The notes under the pieces: model-generated
Told to the model about the DNA's origin: nothing
Databases searched by the model: none
What the model saw: only the letters and a program-made list of their open reading frames with translations
Shown: piece by piece, positions 13,321 through 27,141 of the stretch
Numbering within the stretch: position 1 is the stretch's first letter
Layout: every line of letters begins with the position of its first letter
Program-made: the position numbers and the translations under genes
NCBI GenBank assembly: GCA_019614645.1
Contig: JABWDB010000004.1
Coordinates: 17,980,001 to 18,044,000, forward strand
Origin: Stratiolaelaps scimitus
Lineage: Eukaryota; Arthropoda; Arachnida; Mesostigmata; Laelapidae
Direction of reading: 5' to 3'
DNA length: 64,000 nucleotides

Positions 13321-13653
13321 TACAGGGTGTAAAGCTATGGCAGACTGAACGAAGTTTGATGGTTTCGAAGATAACTTTACATACACTATTTCCTGCCATT
13401 TTTACGCAGACCACAATACATACCTAGATAGCAACGTGCATCTTAAATCTATCAGAGGTTAGGTCAGACGACCGCAAGCTGGCCAAAAACCTTACAGAGC
13501 TAATAGATCTTCAGCAATGTGTGTCAAAAAAAATTACTGGACTTTTTCTCTTCACTATCCAAATGCATATTTATCCTAAAATAAACAACCTTCGGGACCA
13601 AAAAACTTTGGTTAGCCTCCCATTGATTTAGGTTACTTTCCGAACACCCTGTA
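13321..13653. mobile_element. 333-bp non-autonomous DNA element with TACAGGGTGT ends
   Basis: The segment begins TACAGGGTGTAAAG and ends with TTCCGAACACCCTGTA, giving a perfect 10-bp terminal inverted repeat. TA lies on both outer sides, consistent with a TA target duplication. Termini of the ACAGGGTGTTCGGAAAGTAACC kind are common in arthropod DNA transposons and their deletion derivatives. The interior has stop codons in all frames and no recognisable domain. A (TA)n array begins directly after the right end, so the element inserted into, or seeded, a TA microsatellite. The superfamily is not assigned. Confidence 0.55.
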
Positions 13654-13675
13654 TATATATATATATATATATATA
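13654..13675. repeat. (TA)n microsatellite at a transposon end
   Basis: TA repeat starting immediately after the TACAGGGTGT-type terminal repeat. Confidence 0.8.
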
Positions 13676-14109
13676 CTAATGACGAGTGACCTTCGACCAA
13701 TTGGTCGCCCAATCGTTAACCCTCGACGGGGTGGGTGAAGTTCTAGTGTTCTTCACACAATACAACCCGATATCTAGCACCGCAGAAGTTCTAGCAACAG
13801 CGTCGAAAGCCAACCGTCGACGACCGAGTAAATAGTCGGGGTGGATGGACGGACGAACGGATGAATGTGGAAGTGAAGCAAACAATGAAGAATAAAGAAG
13901 GTTGAGAAGAAGTTGGAAGAAAACTTAACCGAAAAGATGAAGCGGCATCAAGTTGGTTCACCAAAATAGAGCCCCCTATTCATTCAACCTTTTCTTTTTT
14001 CTTCTCTCCTGGTGGAGCATTCCCCGCTGCCGTTTGTGCGGTCAGAGACAAGCGGCAGCTCGTTGACTCTGCGGTGGCGCGCGGATGGTGACCGTTCCAC
14101 CTGCTTCAG

Positions 14110-14136
14110 TGGTGGTGGTGGTGGTGTCGGTGGTGG
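14110..14136. repeat. (GGT)n microsatellite
   Basis: TGG repeat with one TCGG interruption. Confidence 0.75.
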
Positions 14137-16376
14137 TCGGATTTGGTGACGCTCTGTGTTGATGTGGCGCAGCGCGCTCGGCCAGTGTCTCCGCCGACTT
14201 CTTTCTGCTCGTAGATTTCGTCTACTGTTTATGAGTCTGTCTGTCTGTGACACGCTTGCCAACGCTTGTCTAACGGACGAGCGTCTAACGCTTACTACTG
14301 GCGCTTGTATCTCCGTGCGCAGGCACATCGTCCGCCACAGCCCTAAATAGACACTCCCCGTTACATACAATCGTTCTTCACGGTTAAGCTTTACTTGGCC
14401 GGCTGGTAGGCGTGCTAAGCTACAAAGTTTAGCCACATAGACAGAACTCACACACTCGTACGCTCACTTACACAGACAACTCAAAGCCGTCTGGCCCTTG
14501 TTTAGCCAAAGAAGCCTTGCCCACTTGTCGCCGTGCCAACGCTACTGATCCAGCCGTGTAATCTGTCCACCCTGGTGGCTGCGACTCAACGTCTCAACAG
14601 GACACGAGCCAGTTTCGTCTAGCAAAGCTAAACACGAAGAGCTGCCGCCGCCGCCGCCGCAGTTGATGCTGCTTCTGCCCTGAACGCCTGTACGTCAATC
14701 CGTGGTCATCAGATGGCTGGCTTGCCGCGAACCTTGGTCGAACGAAACTCTCGTCCTTACCACCGCCACCACCAAGTTGTCGTCCGCACCGACGGCGAAG
14801 GTAGTTCAAACTAAGTCGTCGTTATTTCCGCCGCTGCTTCTTCTGGCCTCTATCGCCGGGAGTCGTGTGCCATCACAATTGGTCGTTAGCTTCAGCGAAG
14901 CAGCCACGCGCCTATAGACTCGTCTGCTTGTTCGGTGTCTGTGCGTGAGTGTACGTTCATCCGTATATCTTGTTTTGCTGGGCTGATGTGCGCGTGACTG
15001 AGTGTGCGCGGGTAATTGCCGTTGTGTAGATCTGAGAAGGGTTACACTAACTGAGTCAGTCCGCGCTAGATTTCACGTTCGTCGTTGTGATACCTGTGAC
15101 TAACCGTCGGAAGGGAAGAAGAACATATTCCTGTCGTTATAGGCTGAACTGAACAGGGCTATTTTGTATATTTATCTATTAACACTGTGTACGCATCGTC
15201 TTGTCACCCGAGGAAGTAAAGAGAGCTGTACACGATTATGCACTGCTACTACCACCGATATGAATGAGAGAAATGAAATAATTAGGCGGAATGAGAGAAA
15301 TTTGACGCATTCGACAGATTCATGGCGAGTGGCTCATCCGCCTCCCTCGGCCTCGGTACGACCACCCCCGAAATCGCGCCCAGACGCATCAGGCCTCTGC
15401 CCAGACTATCGCCCTTTGACCAGAACACTTCTCAGGCTCTCTTAATTCACTATTGGTAATGTTACGGTCCAGGAGGCTGCAGGGTGAAGACGTCATGTTG
15501 CCTTATTCCCAAAGCTCGAAGCATAGTCGAAGTTCAGCCGGATGACGGTGATCATCGGTTGGGATATGCTATCTTGGAACATCGAAATCGAGAGAACCTC
15601 AGGCGGACGCTCTTTCTTTCTCTCTCTCTCTCTCGCTTTGTTTCGAAAATATGAGGACATAAGTTTACACTAAACGCTCTGAAACGCTTGGCGCAAATAT
15701 GAGCTTAAGCGCGTTTCTTTGCCAGCGCTCTGTTGATGCTAGTGTTGCTGCTGCTGCTGCTGGTGGTATTGTGAACGAGCCACTCACCTCATCACCAATG
15801 TGTAATCATGTAATGTGTAACCATTATAATCTCCTGAGTCTGTACTTCAACTCGTAGTATGATCGTATTGCGATGGCTGTGGTAGTTCGGCTCGACGGGT
15901 CGCCGCTTGTTTATGTTCGACGCTATAAAGGTATGAACGAGATAGGTGCGGGAAGATAAACGCGGTCAAAGAGCAGTAGAGTGCGAGCAAAGTAAGCTGC
16001 CGTTTCGATAGCAGAGAGAGAGTAAACGAGGTAGGGCGAATGAACGAAGAATACACGATCGAAGATCGGAGGGGACTACCTTTCTCTGTCATAACATTGG
16101 CAGATTACACCCGTGCTACCGTAATCGCCGACGCCCTATCGGCCTCACTTAAATATCTATGTCTACGTCTCTCTCTGTGTGTGTGTGGGTGTATTTGGCA
16201 GCCGGTTAATAATAACAAGATCGAACATTTTTGGTTGGAAATGTTTGTATAGTAGTTGTCGAAGCTAGACCACATCTAGGCTTGTCCATATAGGTCTACG
16301 CTGTGATCTATCATCGCATTGGCAAAATGAAATGGGAGAACGGAGATAGACATTCGGGGTATTTGTTATAGAACCA

Positions 16377-16410
16377 AGAGACAGAGAGACAGAGGGAGAG
16401 AGAGAGAGAA
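16377..16410. repeat. (GA)n microsatellite
   Basis: AG repeat with AC and GG interruptions. Confidence 0.75.
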
Positions 16411-18483
16411 TCAAGTGGTTACATTTCGTTTTGTCTAGCCTAAAGCCACCCTTCCGGGGTCAAAATTGTACCGTCGCGTGTTTAAGTATTGCCATTCGAG
16501 AAATTGCTAGCGATTAGCTCGTTGAGGCTGCTACAGAAATATCCAGCACGAATTTGTTCCCCATTTGTGTATTATCTTATATATAATATATAATACGTGG
16601 GTGGTGCCAGGCAAATCATCGCCGTGGGCTCTGCCTAGCAAAATGTTGCTGGATTAACTCTGGCGAATGTCCACTTTGACAAAGCACGTGTGCCCAATGC
16701 ATGTAGTAGCCTAATAGGCATTAAATTTCGTCAGAATCCCCTACCATTTACTGCTTAGAGCAATAACAGCAGTAGTTGTAGTGGTGGTACTCCTGCGTGA
16801 GCAGGTGAATGGAACATGCTGATCCACCAGGTGGCTCGGCAGGCCGGTAGACGGGTAGAGGTATGGATGGGTTTCTGTTGAGAAGTAATCCTATCTCAAC
16901 GGAAAATAGATTAGTTTTTGGAATAGAACCTCGTTCTTTCAGCGTAGCATAATATTTATATATATATACGTCAGACTCAGCAGTGGAGGCGGGGCCAGCG
17001 GCAGTTGTCTTATCTGTCTGCAAAGAGCCCGTGCAAGTTCTCTTGGCCATTCCTCTTGGCGGAGAAGTATGAAATTGCTGTTACTCAGGATTCGAATCCT
17101 TTTTTTTTCGGTAGACTATGTCTACGCCTATTTCATTCTAGACTCGGCCGAACACCCACACAGGCGTTCCACCAGCTGTAGGTTTCCTTATACTATTTGC
17201 CTATGAGTGTAATCTGTCCGTTCATCTCTGCTTCCGCTAGTGACATGCTGATTATATCGTGCCTCGTTCCATTGTTTTCGACTGTGCAACGCTGACGTCG
17301 TGAAGCTTTTTAGAGTGACTCCCCACTGTGCTATGTATAGAGATCTATGATTTTAGACATTTTTAGAGATCTGCGCTACCACACCCAAATGAGATAAACA
17401 TGTTACGTTTTAAACTAGAATTACCCTAATTTTTACAAACTGAAACTAAAACTTTTGTTTGAACAGGTTCTATTTAAAATTTGCACCCGGATATTATTTG
17501 TCATTTTACGGGTGACGTCCTTGTAAATATTTGCTGTCCTCGCCTAGGGGCCTACAAATGCTACGAGACACTCACTCCACCCGACGAACAAATTGGATTT
17601 TCCCTTACCAGGAGAAACACAATGTCGATCGGCAAAGTTTCGAGTGTTATTTGTTGAAGGCTGCGGCTTTTCATCTGACTCGAGAATATTCTTGTTGAAT
17701 AATTTCCTACGGATGGTATCTTCCGATATTCATAGCCAATGACACTCCCGTAGAAAAATGATAACGTTACGTATATGCATTATATTATATAAAGCGCTAA
17801 AGTTATGTCATTTGACTCATTCTTGCAGGTCCAGATGTAGCCATCCCATTAGATGTACACCATGCGTATAGAATTATATAATTAATATAATGTCAGATTA
17901 ATTAACTGGTAGATCCACAGCCAATACATGCTCGCACTCAATAAGGACAACACGATCAAATAGTATATATATATATATAATTAGTTCACTAGGTGGCAAG
18001 TGTAGCTCAAGTTAGCTATAGTTACGTGTTTTCAACAGTATGTCAAATAGATTTTGTCTGAAATAGACCGAGAATACGGATTACAATGTAGGGTGGTGAG
18101 ACGATTGTTAAAAAGACTGATGTATAGTGCGAACAGGCTCTATTAGAATTGTTTGTACTTTTTCGATTTCGAGTTAATTGCTGACAAACTTTTTTGGCCC
18201 CAGCTAAACTCTTTTCTTATACGTGCCTTCATTCCACATATATTATTTTGTGCGCATAGAAATAATCGGAGACGGCGGCGGCGGCCGAGGGGCTGGACAT
18301 ATAGGGAGCTACAACAATCCCATTCAATCGTATATAAATACACCACTTACAGATGATCGGCTGTTAAACGTCGTCCTCTCAAAGAATCAGCGCTGAGAAT
18401 AGCTGCGGCGGCCGTCTCGCTCAGTGGCTCAAGCTATGGACAGATACGAGGCAGCGAACGAGGAGGAAGAACAGCGACATGAT

Positions 18484-18530
18484 CTGTGGCTCGGCAGGCC
18501 GTCGAGACCCGCCGCCGGTTCGAAAGCCCA
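18484..18530 (+). repeat. possible tRNA-like fragment
   Basis: TGGCTCGGCAGG (18487-18498) matches the A-box consensus at 11 of 12 positions, and GGTTCGAAAGC (18517-18527) resembles a B box. The spacing of about 30 bp is too short for an intact tRNA. In this GC-rich region it may be a SINE with a deletion or a coincidence. Confidence 0.25.
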
Positions 18531-20153
18531 CTGCTGACAGTAGGTGCTCAGACCCTCATCAGATCATATTTACTGAAACCTTTTGGCAAAGAGCGGTGAT
18601 CAGAGGGCGGTCATTGAGCGGCGTCGGATGTCGTCCGACTTCGCTCGAACGTTTGGCGATTGCTGAATGTTGTTGGTGTCGGCTACTAACTGCTGATCGG
18701 TGATCAGATCACAGCGATGGCGGTCCGTCTCTCCGGCGTTCGTCGGCTCCCCACCGATCTCGCCAATAGTCATGCTGACTCGAGAGCTTACCAATGATGC
18801 TGGACAATCGCTCACAGTTCTCTGTCGCCTACACTCGACGAGAACGATGAGCGACAGAGGGTAAGGGCGGCTGGGAGAAGGATTGCGGACTCAACGCTGC
18901 TGACGCCGCTGGACAATTGCGCCGACAGATTTCGACGGATGTGGACACATTTTGTAGGGTGGGCACGTAACGCAAACATTGTGCGGCGTACATACGAACC
19001 AAAGGATAAGGCTCTGGCACGCAAGACCCTTAGCAACAGCGGCGACAACAACGATAACAACAACAGCAGCAGCAGCACCTACATTATAATCGTAGTACAG
19101 CCGTAATAGGAGCAGAGAGATAGAATGCAAGGCAAGAAAGTGCATGCCCTCATCAAATCGAATCGAACGAGCATAGGGGTCTAACTCGAATTTCAGTTGG
19201 GAAATGAACAACATAGTGATGATAACTGGATGAGGAAGTCAGAAAATGGAATAGAATCTTAATGTTCACTTCGGCTTCTGTTTGATGGTGATGGTAGATG
19301 GCGCTCAGTTCGGGAGGCCGATTGCGAACATCGAAACCGCCTGCTCATCAGCTTCGACAACGATTGTCGCTTTCGTTTGGCTGTCGTCAACGTCTACCGC
19401 TCGAGGAGGTATTTGTCTTTGAGACAAAATGTCAATAATTAGTGACCATTATTGTATAGTCAGTAGGGGACAAGCGGACAACGGCGATAGAGAAAGAGAA
19501 TGCGAGCAGTGAGAGGGAGATCGTCAAATGAACGAGAGAAATACGTGACGATAGACCGAAAGGCGAGGAGAGAGCCAACCATGGTAAGGGATGGTGGCTC
19601 ATGGTGACCGTATTGTCGTTGTATGCGCTCTTGCTGTTGTTGTTGCCATCGTCTTGGCAGCTCGATACAGTGTTGCCGTTGTCTCTCGTCTTCACCGTGT
19701 CGTGGCCTGCTCTGCTCCGATCGCGGTCACCATCGTCATCATCGAGAACGTCGACGCCGCCGCCGCCGTCGTCGGCCAAAGCAAAAATCCTAACCTCTCA
19801 TCGCGCACACACTCTCTCTCTCTTTCTGTCTGTCTCCCTGTGCACCACCCATAATAAAGAAGTGGGACCGAATCAAGTGGGAGAAGAGAAATGTTTAGCT
19901 TGATCGTCGCGGAGTAGCAGCAGCAACAGCAGCAGCAGTTATCGTTCACGAAAGTACAACCCGCCCGGATATCGCGACACCGTCAGCGGACGCATATCCC
20001 AACGACTTCCACCACTGTGCAGAAGTGAGTGGCTCGAAAAAACTGTCATGTTCTTCCGTCAGGGCGGCTGTCCGGCCCTCCTGTCACAATAACACGTCAA
20101 CACTATAATTATTATTGTACATGTACAAATGTGAGCTACTTTATGGGCGGTAG

Positions 20154-20220
20154 TGGCGGCGGCGGCGGTGGTGGTGGTGGTGGTAGCAGCGGCAATAGAA
20201 GCAGCAGCAGCAGCAGCAGT
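20154..20220. repeat. compound (GGC/GGT)n and (AGC)n array
   Basis: GGC units pass into GGT units (20154-20183). A 16-bp spacer follows, then AGC units (20200-20220). Confidence 0.85.
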
Positions 20221-20474
20221 AGTTGCAAAGGGAAGAACGAAAGATCGTGCCGTTATGGCAACGGTGGGCTCAGGCGGGCCGTTTGTGTTCCACTAGCGCT
20301 TCTTGGAGCTTTCTGCTCTGATGAAGGGTTACCACAAGAGCGCGAGCATCGCCCCGAAATCAGATACGTCTACTTATTAGTATTGCATTTATTACCCGAA
20401 ATGTCGAACAACGACATTCTCCTTGGCACCGGCGGAGCTGGAGCTGCGACAGCGGACACAAAGCTGAAGCAAAG

Positions 20475-20520
<46 letters not shown>
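20475..20520. repeat. (AT)n microsatellite, longest of the window
   Basis: About 46 bp of AT repeat with one AAAT interruption near 20487. Confidence 0.9.
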
Positions 20521-20523
<3 letters not shown>

Positions 20524-21281
20524 GAGATTATAACAAAGCACCGGCTAAATACTGGAGTTCTATGACTAACACGCAGTGCGGCTTGTCGTGGAACGACAAT
20601 CTATAGAGAAGCAAAAAAGATTCGGCTTGTTTTTTTTTCCAAGGTGGCTTCGTCGTTTGACAAATTCGTTTTCCGCCATTGAATCAACTTGGAAACTACC
20701 AAAAAAAGAGCCTATCGACACAGTAAAATTAACGGGTTGAGCTAGACAATCTATATTTTTCTCACAAACACACCCGAGCAATGGCGAGCGGATGATGAAA
20801 TCAAGTCTGTCATAGTTCGACAACGGTTGCTAAGGATGCGACACGAAGCAGACTAGGAAGGAGGCACTGCCCAATCCCCATAGTCTACTCTCCGGTCTCT
20901 CTTTGCTGCAAGCAAGCCTGTTCATGTAACAGAACAGCCTACGCCGGTCTACCCGACTTCTCACAATGTCGACCGTGTCAATTAACGCGCTGATGAGGCA
21001 AATCTCCCGTCCCTCTTCTCGTCCCTGAGAAGGTGACGCCGTCATAAAGGGCTTCGTGGTCTTAGCAGTAGCAGTCGTAGTGCTGGCGATTGTGGTAGAA
21101 CGAATGGTCCCGGCGGTGCTACCGCATCCGACACAGCACATGCGACGACTCGAGCACTTAAGGGACTTAACATCTTCGTCGTTCTTTAGGGTGACACCGC
21201 GGCTGAGGGAGCGAAGCAGGCGGCAGGGAGGCAGCTCTTGTCATACGGCTCGCGTTTAGCTCCTTTGCCTGCATCTCAGCC

Positions 21282-21316
21282 GCTGCCGCCGCCGCCGCCG
21301 CCGCCGCCGTCGTCGG
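21282..21316. repeat. (CCG)n microsatellite
   Basis: GCC repeat ending in CGT units. Confidence 0.85.
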
Positions 21317-21750
21317 CACAGTAGTCACCAGCGGCTGCGCTGCGCCTTCTCGTCGTTTGTGACAATCTCTCGGCGCCCGCGACTCGCCTGTCTAATAGCT
21401 TCCATTAGTAGAACGCCGTTGCTAGCTATTATAGTATTGTAGATAGGGTGCGCGGTGTAAAAATGGTGTAGGCACCTAGTAGAGCTTCACATCGTTCATA
21501 CGGCAGGTAGCCAAGGCAGCTAAACAGCTATTTAGACTGGTTGCTTACTAGATGACTATATCTGCTAGCTACTATCGTGCAGCACTAGCAGCGCTTGTCG
21601 GAGTAACCTCGCGAGTAACTTTGCGACTGCAGCCGCTCACGAATAACCACACCGTGCGTTAGATTAACAGGTTCGTTGGTCTCTCGTTCGCGCGCACTTG
21701 TGAAGATCCTGGCTCGCTGATGAGGATTCGGTCATGATGTCAGCCTTGGA

Positions 21751-21772
21751 CAGCAGCAGCAGCAGCAGCAGC
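21751..21772. repeat. (CAG)n microsatellite
   Basis: Uninterrupted CAG repeat. Confidence 0.85.
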
Positions 21773-23832
21773 ATCGCTGAACGCGAACGTTAGCTGGTGC
21801 GGCCGCATGACGCTTTGCCCCACCATCAGCGTTATGCAGCCGTAGCTAAGAGCCCGAGTGTTGGTCAAGCACCCACCCATCCACCTGACAGGGTAGATAG
21901 CGAAGGACGGCTGGGTTTATTTTTCAAAGCACGGCGTTCGAATGCTGTCTCATCGCAGCGTGGCTACACTTTCATCTTTAGAGAAGTGGTTTCTCTCTCT
22001 CTCTCTCTCGCGTCTTGTCGGAGCCTCGTCGGAGCATTCAGCTCTCAGACATACATGTACTTCACTCGTACTCATTCTGCGATTGCTGCCGTCGCCGGGT
22101 GCGAATAATAGACGGACGCATCACTTGTTCAGCGGAGAAGACCGAGGAGACAGCAATGTAAGGGGGCAGACATGCACTTGGAGGCTCTCCGTGCATTTGC
22201 GTGCACTCGCGTGCGAGTTAGCCCCGCTCGTACTGCTAACGCTGCTACTTTGCGAGTTCGAAGCCGACGGGGCGTATGATATCACCGCATCGTCACCATC
22301 AGCATTGAATGGTTGACACGGTAGGAAACGGCACGGTGGCAGTTCTGGCCGTACTTCTCTCCGTACCGATGCACGATGGTAGTGAAGGTAATGCGCCTTC
22401 ACAGGGACGTACGACGCCAACCGCATCGCTAACAGAACAGACAAACACGTCACCAAAGGTTAGCCGGGAGGACTTTGTAAGATCTTTAGAAACAGCCTGA
22501 ACGAGTCTAGAGATGATGGAGATTTGGACTGTGCTGCTTGTTGATTGAGCAAGAAGGTGCACCGGGGGAGCTCCCTCCAGGGGAACGAGAATGGGCTGGC
22601 CAGATGGAACAAATCTTCGGATTTCCAATTACAAGAATAGAGAGGTCTCACTGATTAAGATTTTCTTGTCAATATCACTTTCTAGTTGAATTGACATATA
22701 AATACCTGGGATATACTGGAGACAGACATAATTTGGTTTATTTAGTAGAAGTCAACTATATATGGTTACTAGATTGAGATATCTTATGAAAACATATTAT
22801 AGATCCCTTTTGTTTTTTTTAGAGGAGGACATTTTTTTCAAACGCACGGTCACCACCAGAGACATTTTAATCTCCATGAAAGTAGGCCGATCTAGTATAG
22901 ATCCCTGTATTGATGTAAGTGAACAATAAATACTTTTCCGATCATATATATATATATATATATTCAAACGTTACTTGGTTTCATTTCGGTTGGGGCATCT
23001 GTGGCGGCCAGATAGCACATTTCTGCACCAAACAGCACTTTTTGAGTGCTGAGTTGATTTCAACCACGTGTGCTCTCACGTTGTAGACGATCTCTCGTCA
23101 AGTCACACAGATAACGTCGTTCTATCTCTGTTTGCTTCCTTTTTGTTTCTGCAATTTCGCCGCAACTCAACACATGGACGAGGTCTAACATATTCTGTAG
23201 ACCTAAACGTATGCCTCCTCTATCCACATCTTGATTTGAGGGGAGTGACCCCACTCCCTTCCTTTGTGCGTTCGGGGCAGCTCTCACGTTTGCAGCTGCC
23301 CTCAGTTCGGTCCAGCCTACTATAAGCGCCGACTGGCCGAGAACGGCTACAGCGATCTACTACGTCCTATCTGGGTATTCTACATGGTGACTCTGCGATC
23401 GGCCACACTCTCTCTACTCGGTGTCTCCTTTCGACGGACATCTCTTAGCAGCCGCGGCACAGCCGCACGTGTACGCCAACGGCGCTATGAGATATCGTGA
23501 GATACTTTCGGAAGCGAAGATCATATGAACCCGCTTGCCCGTCCGGGGTCCTTGGTCCGACGTCCGGCAGCGAAGACGTACGTGGCCTGACACTGCTTCA
23601 TCCGCTTCACCTCTACCTGAGAGTGGATCTGAGTTGTCTTCGGGTACGCGGTTGCTACCACTGCCGCAGAACGACGCGACGCAGATGCATTTCATTTTCT
23701 TGCTGCTATTGATGTTGTTGTCGCGGTTGATCGTTGCGTCCCGCCACGAGCGCCACCGCGACGGACAGTAGCTTGTTCGTCATACGCCAGTTCGATCCAA
23801 AGCTTCGATCTTTCTCAATGTTTTCATCTCAT

Positions 23833-23872
23833 CCTCTCTCTCTCCCCCCCTTTCTCTCTCTCTCTCTCTCTG
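23833..23872. repeat. (CT)n microsatellite
   Basis: CT repeat split by a C7-T3 run. Confidence 0.85.
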
Positions 23873-25971
23873 CTATCCCGTCTTATGCTATCACTCCTTT
23901 GTACACCTCTCTCTTACTCACTCACCTCGGCGTTACGGCGACGCTTCAATCCACCCATCCGCCTTTTATGGCATCAGCATCAGCCAGTCCTCCCGTTTTC
24001 TCCAAGCGTTCTTCACCCTCTTCAGGACTTCACGAGTCTTCATCGTCTCGTCTGATTCGGGAGCGGCGGCAGCAGCAGCAGCAGTAGCAGCCCGTCGGGA
24101 ATAGCCATAGCTGTTACCCTGATAGTCGTTGTTTGGTCTGCGGTGGTATCACCTGCGCGAGGCCCCTGTAAAGGCCGACACGATCGCCACTCATAGAAGA
24201 TGAAGAAAAAAAACGACGCCACAGACGAGCCACTCGCGCACACAAATATATACCTAGGCAGAAGATGTTAAAGAGACAACGGATGGCTCATCGCGCATTG
24301 GGGCTAGCCGAAGGGCGAAATAATAGACAGCGATGAAGAGCGAGAGCCAACCTCGTCACTCGAAGTCGCTGCCGAGGCGGCGTGCGAACGACGACGACGA
24401 CGAGCACCGCAGCACCGGCGGACACTGTAACTGTATGTGTGCATCCGCGTCTCGACAGAGCGACCAAGCGGGTCTGAGCAACAGGGCAACGACAGAGAGA
24501 CGGACAACAGCGCAGGGCAGGCGCCACGAGCAGTGCTACTGCGTAACAACAGCGTTGCCGGGGTGAAGAAAGCATGAAGAGGTCTGAACCGCCCTCCGAT
24601 GTTCATAGCGAGACATTGCTGCTGCTTCTGCCGTTGTTGCCTTGCCGTCAGTGTCTCGCCTTGAGCGCCTCAGCGAGCGAGCCAAATCCCATACGATGGC
24701 CCGGAAACCCTGAAGACAAGTTGGAGTCGAAGAGAAGGAGGTGCTCAACTTGACGAGAAACTGAGCGCATTTTATTGAAAAAAAAATATACAGATAGATA
24801 GAATCGTAGTTGGGCGAGATAGATGGAGAGAAAGAAAGAGCGAGTTCGAACAAGAGAAGGCCAGTGCTGAGAAGAACCGGCAAGAGTTCAGTGTAAGCAA
24901 CAGGGTGAGTCGTTGTTGCTGTTGCTGAACAGGTTGGCCGCAAGGGATCACTTTTTGCCCGTTCCGGTCAAATCGTTGGATGGTGGTGCATTCGCGCACA
25001 AGTGAAGATGAAATCGGCGAGTTAGTTTTCCGTCAGACAGCGAGTGAGTGTACGGGATCTATTGACGCCTCGTTCACAGCTATTTATCGCGCCGTCGACG
25101 TTGCTGTGCCGGTGCCTATCACCCATTGGTGTCACCCATCGGCGCCGGTTGACGCTGTGCCGATGAATGTCACCGCACGCGTGAATACAGCACATCTATG
25201 ACAGTTTCTGGCTACGCGGGCGGGAATCGCTGGTTGGCCGGATGGCTGGAGGGCACCCACAGCGTGAATCCTTCCTAGACTGTCCCTGCTGTCATCATCA
25301 GGACTAAGACTTTGCGGGAGTAAGATACGGCTCGTACCGCTGATTCGGCCGAGCACACGGAGGAGTTGTTGTGGACCGCCGTCACCGGTGGTGGCCTGAT
25401 CGGTCACTGGTTGGCAGTGATGATTTCGGCTTCGGGCAGCCATTACCTGACTGCTCGCCAGAAAGTATCACGGATCAAGTTGGCGTCCCGACCCGCTTTT
25501 AGATTTGTGACTATGTGCTTAGCTCACTCATATCATTCTCGTGTCCGGCTGTCCCATTGATCTAATAATAGATGTGATATGTCGAGCGATCTTCTCTCTA
25601 CGCGTCGTTTTGCCGTTGAACCATCACCCGTGCGCCGGGTAGCGTAACAATGTATAGATTATTAGCCGGACATTGAACAACATCAGAGTCAAATTACCGC
25701 ATAGGGACGTCCTTTTCCAACGTTTCCAATGACAGTGGTAACAATTAACGAAAGCAATAACAAAGGCACAACTAATCTACCCTCAGATTTGACCCTCAGC
25801 GGCATACGGCCAGCGATCTGACTAATTGATTAATATCACATGATTACTGCTCAGCGGTTTAGAACTCTACGTACGTTCGACGACAAATCGCGCCACACCA
25901 GTATTTGTGGACATTAAAAGGTTCCGTTGAGAATCTGAGCAAACCGCGTGTTGCGGAAATATAATATAATG

Positions 25972-26009
<38 letters not shown>
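25972..26009. repeat. (TA)n microsatellite
   Basis: TA repeat preceded by TATAATATAA units. Confidence 0.9.
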
Positions 26010-26012
<3 letters not shown>

Positions 26013-26936
26013 AATCACGGTTGAACAATTTTGGGCCTTCTCGAAATTTCATGAGTGGAAACTTGAACGAACCGACTGATTGCCTTTGTGCATACTGATC
26101 ACACATGCACATCTTAACAGTTCGAGCATGCTAAAGACAAGCAGACAGCAGGACTCATTAGTCCCGACACGTCTTTCAAATAAATAAACAGAATTGTCTA
26201 AACGTGTAAAACATGCTGATAAATGAAGCCAACCGAGATATCGATTGTCAATACGGAGCCGTTACACAAAAAACATGCCATGCCAAATTGACTTCAAATT
26301 GGCCCTAATGCCTCATTCGCCGTGTACTACTACATATATATATTATATATATATATATTGGTACGTATATCCACCCCTGCAAAATGGAGCTTAGTTATTG
26401 CTTCAACATAAAATGAATGTAGAATCATTCATGAACGTAGCCCAGTGTATCCCCACAGTTCGAGCAAACCTCTACCCGTAGCGGAAAGAGAAAAGATGTT
26501 TCACTTCATACTTGGTCAGCGTTCGTCGACTCTGAATAGACGTCGGATGGGTGGGTGTGCTGATCCCCAAGGCATTTCTTCTTGTCTAGGATATTCTCTT
26601 GCCTGATCCCTTCGTGCGGCTCTCCGCACAAGCGGCGTCAAACGACAGCCAATGTATTCTCAATGGGCCAACCGAAAGACTCGGCTCTTGTGGGCTGAGG
26701 CCTGACAGAGCGATATGATCTCGAAATTTATACCCTCGTTTTCTCGAGGATCATCCTGCAGCCTTACCGGCCGACCCGAACTGCCTATTTCGGGTGGGGT
26801 GTCTACCAATAATTTGAGATTCTTTCATGTCGGCTTTGCAGTTTGGACTTTTCACAGTTGTTGCTGCTGCTGCTGCCGCCGATGCGTTGTGCAGTCAGTG
26901 GCCGTATTTTGAATTGCTCTTGGCATTTTCTCATAG

Positions 26937-26959
26937 TGGTTGGTTGGTTGGTTGGTTGG
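26937..26959. repeat. (GGTT)n microsatellite
   Basis: About five TGGT units. Confidence 0.8.
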
Positions 26960-27141
26960 CTTTATAGAAATACATTGTCTAGGGGAAGACCTTGATCTAT
27001 TCGGCTCTGAATGCCACACTTACACATATGCATTTGCAGGAGGTTCGTAAACTAGTGAGAGTGTACGGGGCTGGCCGTTTCAAATGGATGAGCAGTGGGG
27101 AAGATCATCTTTGGTCGATTTCGTCATTTATAGCCTATTCT

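Larger units (their letters stand above)
13676..18483. other. no gene seen
   Basis: A GC-rich block (about 14.0-15.5 kb) with GGT and CCG triplet arrays is followed by AT-rich DNA (15.7-18.3 kb) with CT, GA and AT arrays. GGATTCGAATCC followed by T9 near 17089 looks tRNA-like but has no A box. Confidence 0.45.
18531..22660. other. no gene seen; GC-rich, triplet-repeat-dense
   Basis: Contains GGC/GGT and AGC arrays (20154-20220), a long (AT)n array (20475-20520), a CCG array (21282-21316), an AGC array (21751-21772) and a CT array (21991-22009). The 178-codon frame at 20029-20565 is made of poly-Gly, poly-Ser and Tyr-Ile repeats translated from these arrays and is not a credible protein. Confidence 0.5.
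22661..27141. other. no gene seen
   Basis: A short AT-rich stretch (22.66-23.0 kb) with an AATAAA and (TA)n is followed by GC-rich DNA (23.1-25.5 kb) with CT and CAG arrays. AT-rich DNA (25.5-27.1 kb) follows, with two AT arrays, a CTG array and a (GGTT)n run. No domain recognised. Confidence 0.45.

Noticed and set aside
17080..17110. GGATTCGAATCC followed by a T run, like a tRNA 3' end with terminator
   Set aside because: The rest of a tRNA is missing: no A box and no acceptor or anticodon pairing upstream.
20029..20565. 178-codon frame with poly-Gly and poly-Ser
   Set aside because: The composition comes from translating GGT, AGC and AT microsatellites; it is not protein-like outside them.
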